From assembly GCA_963762615.1 (NCBI GenBank), contig CAVXLG010000003.1:1-64000 (forward strand): a stretch of 64,000 nt of DNA, written 5' to 3'. The notes under the pieces were generated by a model. It saw nothing but the letters and a program-made list of their open reading frames with translations. It was not told the DNA's origin and searched no databases. Made by a program: the position numbers and the translations under genes. Of the stretch, positions 33,082 through 41,808 are shown in pieces; positions within the stretch are counted from its first letter, which is position 1, and each line of letters opens with the position of its first letter. The stretch is from PALSA-505 sp963762615. Lineage in GTDB: Bacteria; Actinomycetota; Actinomycetes; Streptosporangiales; Streptosporangiaceae.

Positions 33082-34785
33082 ATGAGCCCCGACAGCGATG
33101 CGACCAGATCAGCCTCGGCGGATGCCGCGGCGGCGGCCCTGGATCTGCTGCTCTCCGATGCGGCCATCGGCGCGCTGCGCCGGGTGAACCCGGGCGGTTC
33201 CGGCCTGCGCCTGGCTGCGGCGCTGGCAGGCCGGCCTCGGCTTGTCGCCGGGCGGGGACGCCAGCTGCTAGGTGAGCTGGCCCGCATCGCGGTGGGCACT
33301 TCGCAGGTGCAGCCGTCCCGGCGGGACCGCCGGTTCGCCGATCCGGGGTGGGCGGGCAATCCGCTGCTGCGCCGGGCGATGCAGGCGTACCTGGCTGCTG
33401 CGGTGACCGCGGAGGGTGTGCTGGCCGACGCGGGCCTGGACTGGGCAGACTCCGAACGCGTTGGCTTCGCGGTGACCAACCTGATCGACGCGCTGGCCCC
33501 GAGCAATAATCCGCTGCTGAACCCCGCGGCGGTGAAGGCCGCCGTCGACACCGGCGGCGGCAGCGTCCTGGCGGGCCTGCGGCATTTCGCCGCCGACATG
33601 GCGGCCCCGCCGCGGGTGCCGTCGATGGTCGAGCCGGACGCGTTCGAGGTCGGGGCGGACCTGGCCGTCACTCCCGGTTCGGTGATCCTGCGGACTCCGG
33701 TATTCGAGCTGATCCAGTACCGCCCGGCCACGGCCGCGGTACGGCAGGTCCCGTTGCTGATCGTGCCGCCGACGATCAACAAGTTCTACGTGATGGACCT
33801 GGCGCCCGGGCGGAGCCTGGCGGAATACCTGGTCGGCAGCGGCCTGCAGGTGTTCATGATCTCCTGGCGCAACCCGGACGCCCGGCACGCCGGATGGGAC
33901 TTCAACACCTATGGGCAGGCCATCCTGGACGCCATGGACGCGGCGGCGCGGATCACCGGGAGCGAGCAGACCGCGCTCATGGGGGCCTGCTCGGGCGGCG
34001 TCATCGCCGCGATGGTGGCCGCGCACCTGGCCCATGCCGGCCAGCAGGACCGGCTCGCCGCGTTCACCCTCATGGTCACCGTGCTGGACGAGGCGCGGGC
34101 GGGCCTGGCCGGCGCAGTGATCGACGAGCGGACCGCGCAGCTAGCCGCGGCCGCGTCCCGGGCCCGCGGCTACCTGGACGGCCGATCGCTGGCCGAGGTG
34201 TTCGCCTGGCTGCGGCCGAACGACCTGATCTGGAACTACTGGGTCAACAACTACCTGCTCGGACGCACGCCGCCGCCGTTCGACATCTTGTTCTGGAACG
34301 CGGACACCACCCGGATGACCGCGGGCCTGCACCGGGACTTCCTCCGGCTGGGCGTCACGAACGCGCTGGTCCGGCCAGGCGCCGCGAGCATGCTCGGCTC
34401 GCCGGTGGACCTGGCGCTGATCGACCGTGACGCCTACATGGTCGCCGGGATCACCGACCACATCTGCCCCTGGCAGAGCTGCTACCGGTCCACCCAGCTG
34501 CTCGCCGGCCGCAATCGGTTCGTGCTGTCTACCAGCGGGCACGTTGCCGCGATGGTGAACCCGCCCGGAAACGACAAGGCGAGGTACCAGGTGGCCAAGG
34601 AGTGCCCCGAGGATCCGCAGGAGTGGCTGCGGCGTGCGGAGACCTGTCACGGTTCCTGGTGGCCGGACTACGCGGGCTGGCTGGCCGAACGGTGCGGTGA
34701 GGAGAAGGGCGCACCGGACGAGCCCGGCGGCGGCGGGCTGGTGCCGATCTGCGACGCGCCGGGTACGTACGTCTATGACCACTGA
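33082..34785 (+). CDS. phaC: Polyhydroxyalkanoate synthase (PhaC)
   Basis: A protein of 567 residues. The catalytic lipase-like box is GACSGG (near residue 300), with Cys as nucleophile. The catalytic Asp is in AGITDHICPW (near 455) and the His in STSGHVAAMVNPP (near 485). Also conserved are PPTINKFYVMDLAPGRSL and WNADTTR. It polymerises hydroxyacyl-CoA into polyester granules in the cytosol. Size and motifs fit class I or II. I chose the ATG at 33082 (GGACGGAGAT upstream). An acyl-CoA dehydrogenase and an acyl-CoA ligase follow on the same strand, but phaA, phaB and phasin genes are not in the window. Confidence 0.9.
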   Translation: MSPDSDATRSASADAAAAALDLLLSDAAIGALRRVNPGGSGLRLAAALAGRPRLVAGRGRQLLGELARIAVGTSQVQPSRRDRRFADPGWAGNPLLRRAMQAYLAAAVTAEGVLADAGLDWADSERVGFAVTNLIDALAPSNNPLLNPAAVKAAVDTGGGSVLAGLRHFAADMAAPPRVPSMVEPDAFEVGADLAVTPGSVILRTPVFELIQYRPATAAVRQVPLLIVPPTINKFYVMDLAPGRSLAEYLVGSGLQVFMISWRNPDARHAGWDFNTYGQAILDAMDAAARITGSEQTALMGACSGGVIAAMVAAHLAHAGQQDRLAAFTLMVTVLDEARAGLAGAVIDERTAQLAAAASRARGYLDGRSLAEVFAWLRPNDLIWNYWVNNYLLGRTPPPFDILFWNADTTRMTAGLHRDFLRLGVTNALVRPGAASMLGSPVDLALIDRDAYMVAGITDHICPWQSCYRSTQLLAGRNRFVLSTSGHVAAMVNPPGNDKARYQVAKECPEDPQEWLRRAETCHGSWWPDYAGWLAERCGEEKGAPDEPGGGGLVPICDAPGTYVYDH

Positions 34786-34850
34786 CCCGTCCCGCCCGGG
34801 CCGGCCGGCCTCACCGCACCGCAGAGCCATGCCATGAAAGGAAGCCAGCG

Positions 34851-36045
34851 ATGACGCAGGTGACGAGCGCGCATCTCGGGGAATCCCTCGGCACGGACTT
34901 CTTCTCCGTCCGCGAGCAGTTCACCGACGAGCAATGGACGCACTTCATCACCGTCCGGCGGTTCGTCAACGAGGAGGTCGTGCCGGTCGTCGGCCCGTAC
35001 TGGGAACGGGCCGAGATCTGCTGGCCGCTGGTCAGGCGGCTGCCCGAGCTCGGCATCGTCGGCGAGGACATCCAGGGATACGGCTGTGCCGGGATGAGCC
35101 CGATGGCGTGCGGGCTGGTCACGATGGAACTGCACCGCGGTGACGGCAGCCTCGGCGTGTTCCTCGGCGTGCACGCGGGCCTGGCCATGCTCTCTATCGC
35201 GATGTGCGGCTCGCAGGAGCAGAAGGCGCGCTGGCTGCCGGATATGGCCCGGATGAACAAGCTCGGGGCTTTCGGGCTGACCGAGCCGGAGCACGGCTCG
35301 GACTCGGTCGCCCTGGAAACCTCGGCCCGCCCGGACGGCGGCGGCTGGGTGCTGAACGGCCGCAAACGGTGGATCGGCCTGGGCACCGTCGCCGACCTGA
35401 TCGTGGTCTGGGCCCGCAACACCGATGACGGCCAGGTCAACGCGTTCGTCGTGGAGAAGGGATCGCCGGGCTACCAGGCGCAGGTCATCGAAGGGAAGGT
35501 GTCGCTGCGCTCGGTGTGGCAGGCCGACATCACCCTGGACGAGGTGCGGGTGCCGGGCGAGAACCGGCTGACCGGGGCGCGCTCGTTCAAGGACACCACC
35601 CGGGTCCTGGCCACCACCCGCAGCACCTGCGCCTGGGCGGCGCTGGGCCACGCCACGTCCGTCTACGACACCGCCTTGCGGTACGCGCTGGAGCGGCGGC
35701 AGTTCGGCGAGCCGCTGGCAAGTTTCCAGATCATCCAGCAGCGGCTGGTGTCGATGCTGGCGGACCTCACCGCGATGCAGCTGTACTGCCTGCAGATCGG
35801 CCGGCTGGCCGAGGCCGGCGCTGACCCCCACCGTGGCCGGGCTGGCCAAGATGCACAACACCCGCAAGGCCCGCGCGATAGCCGCCGACGCCCGCGACAT
35901 GCTCGGCGGCAACGGCATCCTGCTGGACTACCAGGTCGCCAGGCACATGGCTGACCTGGAGGCGATCCACACCTTCGAGGGCACCGAGACCATGCAGACG
36001 CTCATCGTGGGCCGCGCCATCACCGGCATCGGAGCCTTCGCGTAG
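34851..36045 (+). pseudogene. Acyl-CoA dehydrogenase (glutaryl-CoA type), frameshifted
   Basis: A protein that would be about 398 residues. The main frame covers FTDEQWTHF, LTEPEHGSDS near residue 145, KRWIGLGT and RRQFGEPLASFQIIQQRL. Near 35820 the frame shifts by one base. The remaining part (TVAGLAKMHNTRKARAI, MLGGNGILLDY, HTFEGTETMQTLIVGRAITG) is in the other frame to 36045. This last part supplies the catalytic Glu and closing helices. The features best fit glutaryl-CoA dehydrogenase-like enzymes, which use FAD and pass electrons to ETF. It follows phaC by 65 bases. Confidence 0.85.
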
Positions 36046-36082
36046 ACATCGATCATGACAGGAGGCGGGCCGCTTCCCCGGA

Positions 36083-36105
36083 GGCGGCACGACGGTTGTG
36101 CCGCC
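36083..36105 (+). terminator. Hairpin between dehydrogenase and ligase genes
   Basis: GGCGGCAC-GACGGTT-GTGCCGCC, perfect 8-bp arms, lies 37 bases after the dehydrogenase stop. It may attenuate or end transcription before the ligase gene. Confidence 0.4.
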
Positions 36106-36170
36106 GTACCAAGGCCTGGGGACAGGCTTGATACCGGGGACCGACGACCGCCCGGATCGCCAGCCGGACA

Positions 36171-37685
36171 ATGGGCAGCGTGACGAACCTGGCCAATAAT
36201 CTGACGGGCACCACCCGTGCGCACGCCGGACGGGTGGCGGTGCGGGTGGACGACGCGGCGATGACGTACCAGGCCCTGGACGAGGCGAGCGCCCGGGTCG
36301 CCGGGCTGCTGCACGAGCGCGGCCTGCGGCCCGGCGACCGGGTCGGCCTCATGATGCCCAACGTCGCCGAAGTCCCCGTGGCGTACTACGGCGTACTGCG
36401 GGCCGGCGGCGTGGTCGTGCCGATGAACCCGCTGCTCAAGGCGCGGGAGGTGGCCCACTACCTCGGCGACTCGGGGGCCGGGCTGATCTTCGCCTGGCAT
36501 GCGTTCGCGGACCAGGCACGCGCCGGCGCGCAGCAGGCCGGGGCGGAATCCATCGTCGTGGACGGGGTCAGCTTCCCCGATCTGCTGGCCTCCGCCGTCC
36601 CGGCTGACCAGGTCGCGGACCGGGAAAACGAGGACACCGCGGTGATCCTCTACACCTCCGGGACGACCGGCCACCCGAAGGGCGCCGAGCTCACCCACGG
36701 CAACCTGCTCAGCAACACCGAGGTGGCGTGCACCGACATCGTCCGCGCGGGCCCGGACGACGTCATCTTCGGCGGGCTGCCGCTGTTCCACGTGTTCGGG
36801 CAGACGGTCGCGCTCAACGTGGCCGTCGCGTCCGGGGCGTGCCTGACCCTGCTGCCGCGGTTCGACGCTGCGCACGCGCTGCGGATCATCGCCGGTCACC
36901 GGGTCACCGTCTTCGAAGGCGTGCCGACCATGTACGTGGCGCTGCTGCACCAGCCGGACCGCGCGGACTACGACACCTCGGCGCTGCGGATGTGCATCTC
37001 CGGCGGCGCCGCGCTGCCGGTCGAGGTGCTGCGCGGGTTCGAGGAGGCGTTCGGCGTGCCGGTGCTGGAGGGATACGGCCTGTCGGAGACCTCGCCGGTC
37101 GCGTCGTTCAACCACCCCGGCCGTGAGCGCAAGCCCGGCTCGATCGGCACCCCCATCCGGGACGTCCGGATGCGCGTCGTGGACGGCGAAGACCGCGAGG
37201 TCCCGCAGGGTGAAGTGGGCGAGATCGTGATCCGCGGGCCGAACGTGATGAAGGGCTACTGGCATCGCCCCGAGGCCACCGTCGAGGCGATCCGCGACGG
37301 CTGGTTCCACAGCGGTGACCTGGCCCGGGTCGACGAGGACGGCTACTTCTACATCGTGGACCGGAAAAAGGACCTGATCATCCGCGGCGGCTACAACGTC
37401 TACCCGCGGGAGATCGAGGAAGTGCTCTACGAGCATCCCGCGGTCGCCGAGGCCGCCGTGATCGGCCTGCCGCACCCGGCCCTGGGCGAGGAGATCGGTG
37501 CCGCGGTAGCCCTCAAGCCGGGTGCCGTCATCACCGCCGAGGAACTGCGGGACCACGTCAAGGCCCAGGTGGCGGGCTACAAGTACCCGCGCCACGTGTG
37601 GATCGTCAACGCGCTGCCCAAGGGCCCGACCGGCAAGATCCAAAAGCGGGACATCGTCATCCCGGACGGCCTGGCCGTCCGGTGA
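36171..37685 (+). CDS. Acyl-CoA synthetase (FadD-like)
   Basis: A protein of 504 residues of the ANL (adenylate-forming) superfamily. The P-loop-like motif is YTSGTTGHPKGAELTHGN (near 160). EGYGLSETSPV (near 300) and the GDLARVDEDGYF/DRKKDLIIRGG hinge (near 385-410) are all present. The catalytic Lys near the end is in PKGPTGKIQKR. It converts a carboxylic acid, ATP and CoA to acyl-CoA and AMP. Together with phaC and the dehydrogenase it suggests fatty-acid or dicarboxylate activation feeding beta-oxidation or polyester. The ATG at 36171 or a GTG at 36180 may be the start. Confidence 0.92.
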   Translation: MGSVTNLANNLTGTTRAHAGRVAVRVDDAAMTYQALDEASARVAGLLHERGLRPGDRVGLMMPNVAEVPVAYYGVLRAGGVVVPMNPLLKAREVAHYLGDSGAGLIFAWHAFADQARAGAQQAGAESIVVDGVSFPDLLASAVPADQVADRENEDTAVILYTSGTTGHPKGAELTHGNLLSNTEVACTDIVRAGPDDVIFGGLPLFHVFGQTVALNVAVASGACLTLLPRFDAAHALRIIAGHRVTVFEGVPTMYVALLHQPDRADYDTSALRMCISGGAALPVEVLRGFEEAFGVPVLEGYGLSETSPVASFNHPGRERKPGSIGTPIRDVRMRVVDGEDREVPQGEVGEIVIRGPNVMKGYWHRPEATVEAIRDGWFHSGDLARVDEDGYFYIVDRKKDLIIRGGYNVYPREIEEVLYEHPAVAEAAVIGLPHPALGEEIGAAVALKPGAVITAEELRDHVKAQVAGYKYPRHVWIVNALPKGPTGKIQKRDIVIPDGLAVR

Positions 37686-37775
37686 GGATGCTCTGCTGCT
37701 CGCTCCCCCGGGCGCCGGCAGCTGTCAGGAGTGTCAGCCGAGACCGGCCTGCCCCGGCGACCGCGTCCGGCGCCG

Positions 37776-39482
37776 CTATCCGAAGGTGAAGTCGTACGCC
37801 TGAACGCCCGGCGAAACCCGCAGGACGAGCTTGCCGGTGCCCGTCGAGCTTGCCCGGTGGAGCGTGTAGAGTCGCGGCACCCCGGCCACCTTGATCGTCG
37901 CCGTGTGACGGCCGTTGATGCTCTCGTCGACGGTGCCGCTGCCGCCGAGTACCAGATAGACATCCTTGGCCAGGAAGCCGAGCTCCAGCTCGGCGTCCCG
38001 GACGGCGGTGGCCTCCTGCGCGTGCTCGGTCCAGGCTCCGGACAGGCCCAGGCCGCCGAGCGGGAGTGTCTTCGGGAAGTGGTAGGTCGCGGGTGCGTTC
38101 TGGGCGACGCTGGTCGCTCCTACCAGGTACTGCAGCCGCTCGTAGCCGACGTAGGTCTCCGGGTTCATCTGGCCGGCCGGCGTGAGGTTGGGTACGTTCG
38201 TCGCAACCGGGAGCGCAACGCCCGGATGGGCGTCGGTCAGCAGCTTGCGGATGAGCTGCTCGGTTGTCGAATAGTCGCCCTCGCCGAAGTGCACGTGCCG
38301 CACGTTGCCCTGGGCGTCGATCAGGTAGTCGGCGGGCCAGTCCTCGTTGTCGTAGGCGTTCCAGGTGTCGTAGTCGTTGTCGATCGCGACCGGGTAATGC
38401 ACGCCGAAGCCTGCCGCCTCGGTCCTGACGTTCGACACGACGTGCTCGAAGGCGAACTCGGGAGTGTGAACGCCGACCACGACGAACCCGTCTTTGGCGT
38501 AGTCGCGGTACCAAGCCTCGACATGCGGCAGCGTCCGCTGGCAGTTGATGCAGGAGTACGTCCAGAAGTCGACAAGCACGACTTTGCCGCGCAGTTCTGA
38601 CATCGTCAGCGGCTTGCCGCCGGGAGTGTTCAGCCACGCGGTAATGCCCTTGAAGTTCGGTGCCGGCCCGCAGTCCACCAAAGTGGTGGCGTTCGGGTTG
38701 CACTTGGTCAACGACGTGGCGTGCACCCCGGTCAGGGCGTTGAGCTGACTTCGCACTCTGGCCGAGCCCTGCAGCGCGGTGGAGTAGCTCGGTACGTCCC
38801 GCTGCAGGCCCTGGAAGGTGTTGAACCCGATCGCCACGGCGGTCGCTATCAGCACGACGCCCCCTGCGAGCCGGACTTGCGGCGCGTGGCGGCGCAGCGC
38901 GCTGACGCGCCGGGACAGCTGTCCGCCTGCCAGCGCGACAGCCAGCAGCGGGACGGCGGTTCCGACGGCGAACGCGGCCGTGACGACCACGGCGGTCAGC
39001 CCCACCCGGTGCGTCGCCCCGACGACGGTGATGGCGGCCAGCACCGGTCCCGCGCACGGCACGTACAGCACTCCCAGTGCCAGCCCGAGGACGAAGCCGC
39101 CGCGACCGGCCGGCTGCCGGACCCTGACCCTGGCAAAAGGACGCTCGAGCAGCGCTCCGAGAGGCGGGATCAGGTAACCGAGGCCGACCAGGATCAGCAA
39201 CGCGATCCCGGCGTCCCTGAGGGAATCCTGCGGCAGGTGCAGCAGCGAGATGATCTCCGACCCGGCCAGGATCAGCAAGCTGAAGCTCAGCGCCAGGCCG
39301 GCCACGACGGCCACCGCGCGGGCGACGCCCGGGTTCGGCGCACGCTGGTCCGCAGACTCCGGTGCCGCCGCGGCGGAGCCGGTCGCCCCGGCTACCAGCA
39401 CGACCGGCAATACAGGCAAGATGCACGGCGAGATGCCGGCCAGCAAGCCCGCGACCAGTCCGACGAGCACGAGCCCGATCAT
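37776..39482 (-). CDS. dipZ: DipZ-type thiol-disulfide protein (CcdA + thioredoxin + DipZ C domain)
   Basis: A protein of 568 residues with three parts, as in mycobacterial DipZ. Residues about 1-225 are a CcdA/DsbD membrane domain with Cys pairs (GISPCILPVLP; LYVPCAGP). Residues about 265-410 form an extracellular thioredoxin-like domain with YSCINCQ as CxxC, followed by the TPEFAFE loop. The last 130 residues form the DipZ C-terminal beta domain. It brings reducing power across the membrane to extracytoplasmic proteins. It converges with the FadD-like gene. Three 18-bp repeats lie 76 bp upstream of its start. Confidence 0.9.
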   Translation of the reverse strand: MIGLVLVGLVAGLLAGISPCILPVLPVVLVAGATGSAAAAPESADQRAPNPGVARAVAVVAGLALSFSLLILAGSEIISLLHLPQDSLRDAGIALLILVGLGYLIPPLGALLERPFARVRVRQPAGRGGFVLGLALGVLYVPCAGPVLAAITVVGATHRVGLTAVVVTAAFAVGTAVPLLAVALAGGQLSRRVSALRRHAPQVRLAGGVVLIATAVAIGFNTFQGLQRDVPSYSTALQGSARVRSQLNALTGVHATSLTKCNPNATTLVDCGPAPNFKGITAWLNTPGGKPLTMSELRGKVVLVDFWTYSCINCQRTLPHVEAWYRDYAKDGFVVVGVHTPEFAFEHVVSNVRTEAAGFGVHYPVAIDNDYDTWNAYDNEDWPADYLIDAQGNVRHVHFGEGDYSTTEQLIRKLLTDAHPGVALPVATNVPNLTPAGQMNPETYVGYERLQYLVGATSVAQNAPATYHFPKTLPLGGLGLSGAWTEHAQEATAVRDAELELGFLAKDVYLVLGGSGTVDESINGRHTATIKVAGVPRLYTLHRASSTGTGKLVLRVSPGVQAYDFTFG

Positions 39483-39557
39483 GGGGCCATCTTTGCCCTT
39501 GCGCGTCCGGCCTGCACGCGAGTAATTCGTCGCCGGCCGCGCAGCAGCTTGGTCTCA

Positions 39558-39614
39558 GTTGCACCTCCAGGGCCGGTTGCAACTGCAGGGCCGGTTGCAA
39601 CTGCAGGGCCGGTT
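39558..39614. repeat. Three 18-bp direct repeats upstream of dipZ
   Basis: Units at 39558-39575, 39576-39593 and 39594-39611 with consensus GTTGCAACTGCAGGGCCG, plus GTT. The last two are identical and the first differs at two positions. Each intact unit, with its preceding G, contains the palindrome GTTGCAAC. Position 76-129 bp before the dipZ ATG suits a regulatory site array. Confidence 0.7.
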
Positions 39615-39736
39615 CGCGGAGCCAGCGCCGGCAGCGCGATCGAGACCCCTGTCTCAGCCGGCCGGCTGCAGACCTCGGCGGGCGGGCAGCGGTCCGCGGC
39701 GCAGTCCAGCTGGGTGCTCCTGCGCCGGCCTGGTCG

Positions 39737-40711
39737 TCAGCGGCTCTCGGCCAGCCGCAGCGCGCGCCATACCCTCTGGTAGCCCGGGGTGAGCAAGCCC
39801 ATATCGTCGCAGAGCTTGCGGACCCGGCGGATCGAGGCGACTGATTCCGCCCGGTGGGCCGGGTTGCGCGTGTACGCCTGGCGCATCACCGACCGCGGGA
39901 TGCGGTACTTCTTCACCAGCTGCCCGGGCGGCTTGAGCATCATCTGCGCCATCACCGCCAAGATGACCGGCGCGCTGGCCCCGAGCCGCAGCCGGGCCAG
40001 GCGGCCGAGCGACGGAACCTGCGCGCGCAGGTAGTGCCGCGCGAACGACAGGTGGCGCGCCTCCTCGGTGACGTGGATGCGCATGACCCTTTCCAGCAGC
40101 GGGTGCAGCGCTTCGCCGCTGCGCAGTTCCTTGCGCTGCACGTAGTCGATCGGTTCCTCGCCGCCGAGCACGAAGATGAAGAACAGCGCGGGGAACCGGC
40201 GCCCGAGGCCGATGATGTACCGGGTGCCGAACCTGTCCAGCGGCCGCAGCCCCGCCGCGTCGAAGCCGCTGCGGTTCACGAATTCCTGGAACATCAGCGA
40301 GTGCTGCGCCTCCTCGATGATCTCGTGGTAGGCGTAACGGAATTCCGGTGCCCCGTTCGGCAGCGTGCCGGCGAACTCCAGCATGCCGCGCTTGAGCACC
40401 CGCTCGAATTCCAGCCCTAGCTTCATCGTGGACGCGACGTATTCGAGCCCGAGCCGCGCCCTGGTCTCGGCGGGCAGCGCGCGATACCAGGCCGTGGCCC
40501 CGAGCGGGTCGTCGCCGCGCAGCTCCCACCGGGGATCGGCCGGGTCGATGCCGAACTGCGGCGAATCCCAGGCGATGTCCCCGTATGCGTCGAAGTGCTG
40601 GGTGACCGACAGGCCGCTGAGCCTGGCCAGCAGCTTGGCGTAGTTATCCCCGCCCACCTGGGCGAGTTCCTCGTGCGCGGGTACGGGCAGTGGTTCGGTC
40701 GCGTTCGCCAT
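39737..40711 (-). CDS. AurF-like diiron oxygenase
   Basis: A protein of 324 residues. The helical core shows the ligand motifs of the AurF/CmlI diiron family: YHEIIEEAQHSLMF near residue 135 (Glu and His), GGEEPIDYV near 185 (Glu), and HVTEEARHLSFARHY near 215 (His, Glu-Glu, His). These enzymes use O2 to oxidise amines to nitro groups or hydroxylate substrates; here the substrate is unknown. The start ATG (40711) is 1 base from the stop of the TetR gene on the same strand, so both are co-transcribed and the regulator probably controls it. Confidence 0.82.
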   Translation of the reverse strand: MANATEPLPVPAHEELAQVGGDNYAKLLARLSGLSVTQHFDAYGDIAWDSPQFGIDPADPRWELRGDDPLGATAWYRALPAETRARLGLEYVASTMKLGLEFERVLKRGMLEFAGTLPNGAPEFRYAYHEIIEEAQHSLMFQEFVNRSGFDAAGLRPLDRFGTRYIIGLGRRFPALFFIFVLGGEEPIDYVQRKELRSGEALHPLLERVMRIHVTEEARHLSFARHYLRAQVPSLGRLARLRLGASAPVILAVMAQMMLKPPGQLVKKYRIPRSVMRQAYTRNPAHRAESVASIRRVRKLCDDMGLLTPGYQRVWRALRLAESR

Positions 40712-40712
40712 G

Positions 40713-41354
40713 TCAGTCCTGCCTGGGAGCTGTCGTGCGGGCCGCTGTTCGCAGCGCGTCGGCGGCGAGATGGATCATCGCCTTGAAGGTTCCGAGAACC
40801 TCGTCGGTCGGGTGCGGCTCGTAGCCGGCGAACAACCGGCCCAGGGCCAGGCCGTCCATTACCGCGAAGGCCAGGTGGAGGCCGACCGGCGGGACGGCCG
40901 GGTCGTCGGCGAACATGTCGGCGAACTGCTGCTTGCTGTCCGCCATGAACTGCCGGTCTACCGCGGTGATGGCGACGGCGAGGTCCGGGTCGGTCCTGGC
41001 GGCGACCCACAGCTCCAGCCATGCGGTGAACGTCGGGCCGGAGTACATCGACCACAGCAGGTCGATGGAGGCATCGAGCTTGTCCTCGGCGGGCCCGAGC
41101 CGGGCCACTGTCTTGCGGTACTCTTCCTGGCGGCGCTGGAAGACGTCGCTGACCGCCGCGCTGAGCAGGTCAGCCTTCGTCGGGAAGTGATGCAGCAGCG
41201 CACCGGGCGACACCCCGGCGCGGTGCGCCACCTCTGTCGTGGTGGCGCCCCGGTAGCCGAGCTCGACAAGGGCATCGAACGTCGCGTCGAGCAGCGCGCT
41301 GCGCGTCGCAGCCGTCCGTTCGGCCTGGGTCCGGCGTGTCGGCGATGGCGTCAT
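40713..41354 (-). CDS. TetR family regulator, operon with diiron oxygenase
   Basis: A protein of 213 residues. The HTH at about 10-60 reads RTAATRSALLDATFDALVELG, TTEVAHRAGVSPGALLHHFP. The C-terminal ligand domain has FQRRQEEYRKTV and WLELWVAARTDPDL, as in TetR_C proteins of the same type. I chose the ATG at 41354; longer frames enter the opposite gene. It is followed by the diiron gene after 1 base and is likely to autoregulate via the dyad upstream. The ligand may be the oxygenase substrate (inference). Confidence 0.85.
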   Translation of the reverse strand: MTPSPTRRTQAERTAATRSALLDATFDALVELGYRGATTTEVAHRAGVSPGALLHHFPTKADLLSAAVSDVFQRRQEEYRKTVARLGPAEDKLDASIDLLWSMYSGPTFTAWLELWVAARTDPDLAVAITAVDRQFMADSKQQFADMFADDPAVPPVGLHLAFAVMDGLALGRLFAGYEPHPTDEVLGTFKAMIHLAADALRTAARTTAPRQD

Positions 41355-41372
41355 GCCAGCATCCTGGCACAA

Positions 41373-41394
41373 AAACAGTAAACCGTCAATGTTT
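41373..41394. promoter_or_regulatory. Promoter and dyad upstream of the TetR/diiron operon
   Basis: AAACA-N12-TGTTT (41373-41394) is 19 bp before the TetR start. On the minus strand it contains TTGACG with CAGGAT 17 bases on, a weak promoter. The dyad may be the autoregulatory site. There would be almost no leader. Confidence 0.45.
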
Positions 41395-41460
41395 CTTGTA
41401 AAGACCCTCTGACGGCCGCTCCCCCGGCCAGCTGAGAGATGAGCTGGCATCATCGGGCGT

Positions 41461-41787
41461 ATGACCGTAGTGAAGATCAATGCGATCACCGTGCCGGCCG
41501 ATAGCGGGGATGAGCTGGCCCGCCGGTTCGCTGCCCGGGCGGGCGCAGTCGATGACCAAGATGGCTTCGAAGGCTTCGAGCTCCTCAGGCCGACCGACGA
41601 GCGCACCACCTGGCTCGTGCTGACCCGCTGGCGGGATGAGGCCTCCTTCGACGCGTGGCTGCACTCCCCGGCGTTCGGGCAGGGGCACCGCTCCGCGGCT
41701 GAGCGAGGTGGCGGCGGCGCGTCTCCCCCGGTCGGTGTCAGCAGCGAGCTATGGTCCTTCGAGATCGCCGGAGGCTCGGCCGGGTGA
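41461..41787 (+). CDS. Haem-degrading monooxygenase, MhuD-like
   Basis: A protein of 108 residues of the ABM/IsdG fold. The start VVKINAITVPADSGDELARR, the GFEGFELLRPTDERTTWLVL strand pair and the SPAFGQGHRSA segment closely follow mycobacterial MhuD as I recall it. MhuD opens haem to release iron. The conserved Trp of that group is seen in LTRWRD, and His in GQGHR is a candidate haem ligand. It diverges from the TetR/diiron operon and is 21 bases before the LLM gene. An enzymatic role is inferred by family. Confidence 0.78.
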   Translation: MTVVKINAITVPADSGDELARRFAARAGAVDDQDGFEGFELLRPTDERTTWLVLTRWRDEASFDAWLHSPAFGQGHRSAAERGGGGASPPVGVSSELWSFEIAGGSAG

Positions 41788-41808
41788 TCCAGGCGCGGGA
41801 GGCGCACG

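Noticed and set aside
39558..39614. CRISPR array
   Set aside because: The 18-bp units are directly adjacent with no spacers, and there are no cas genes.
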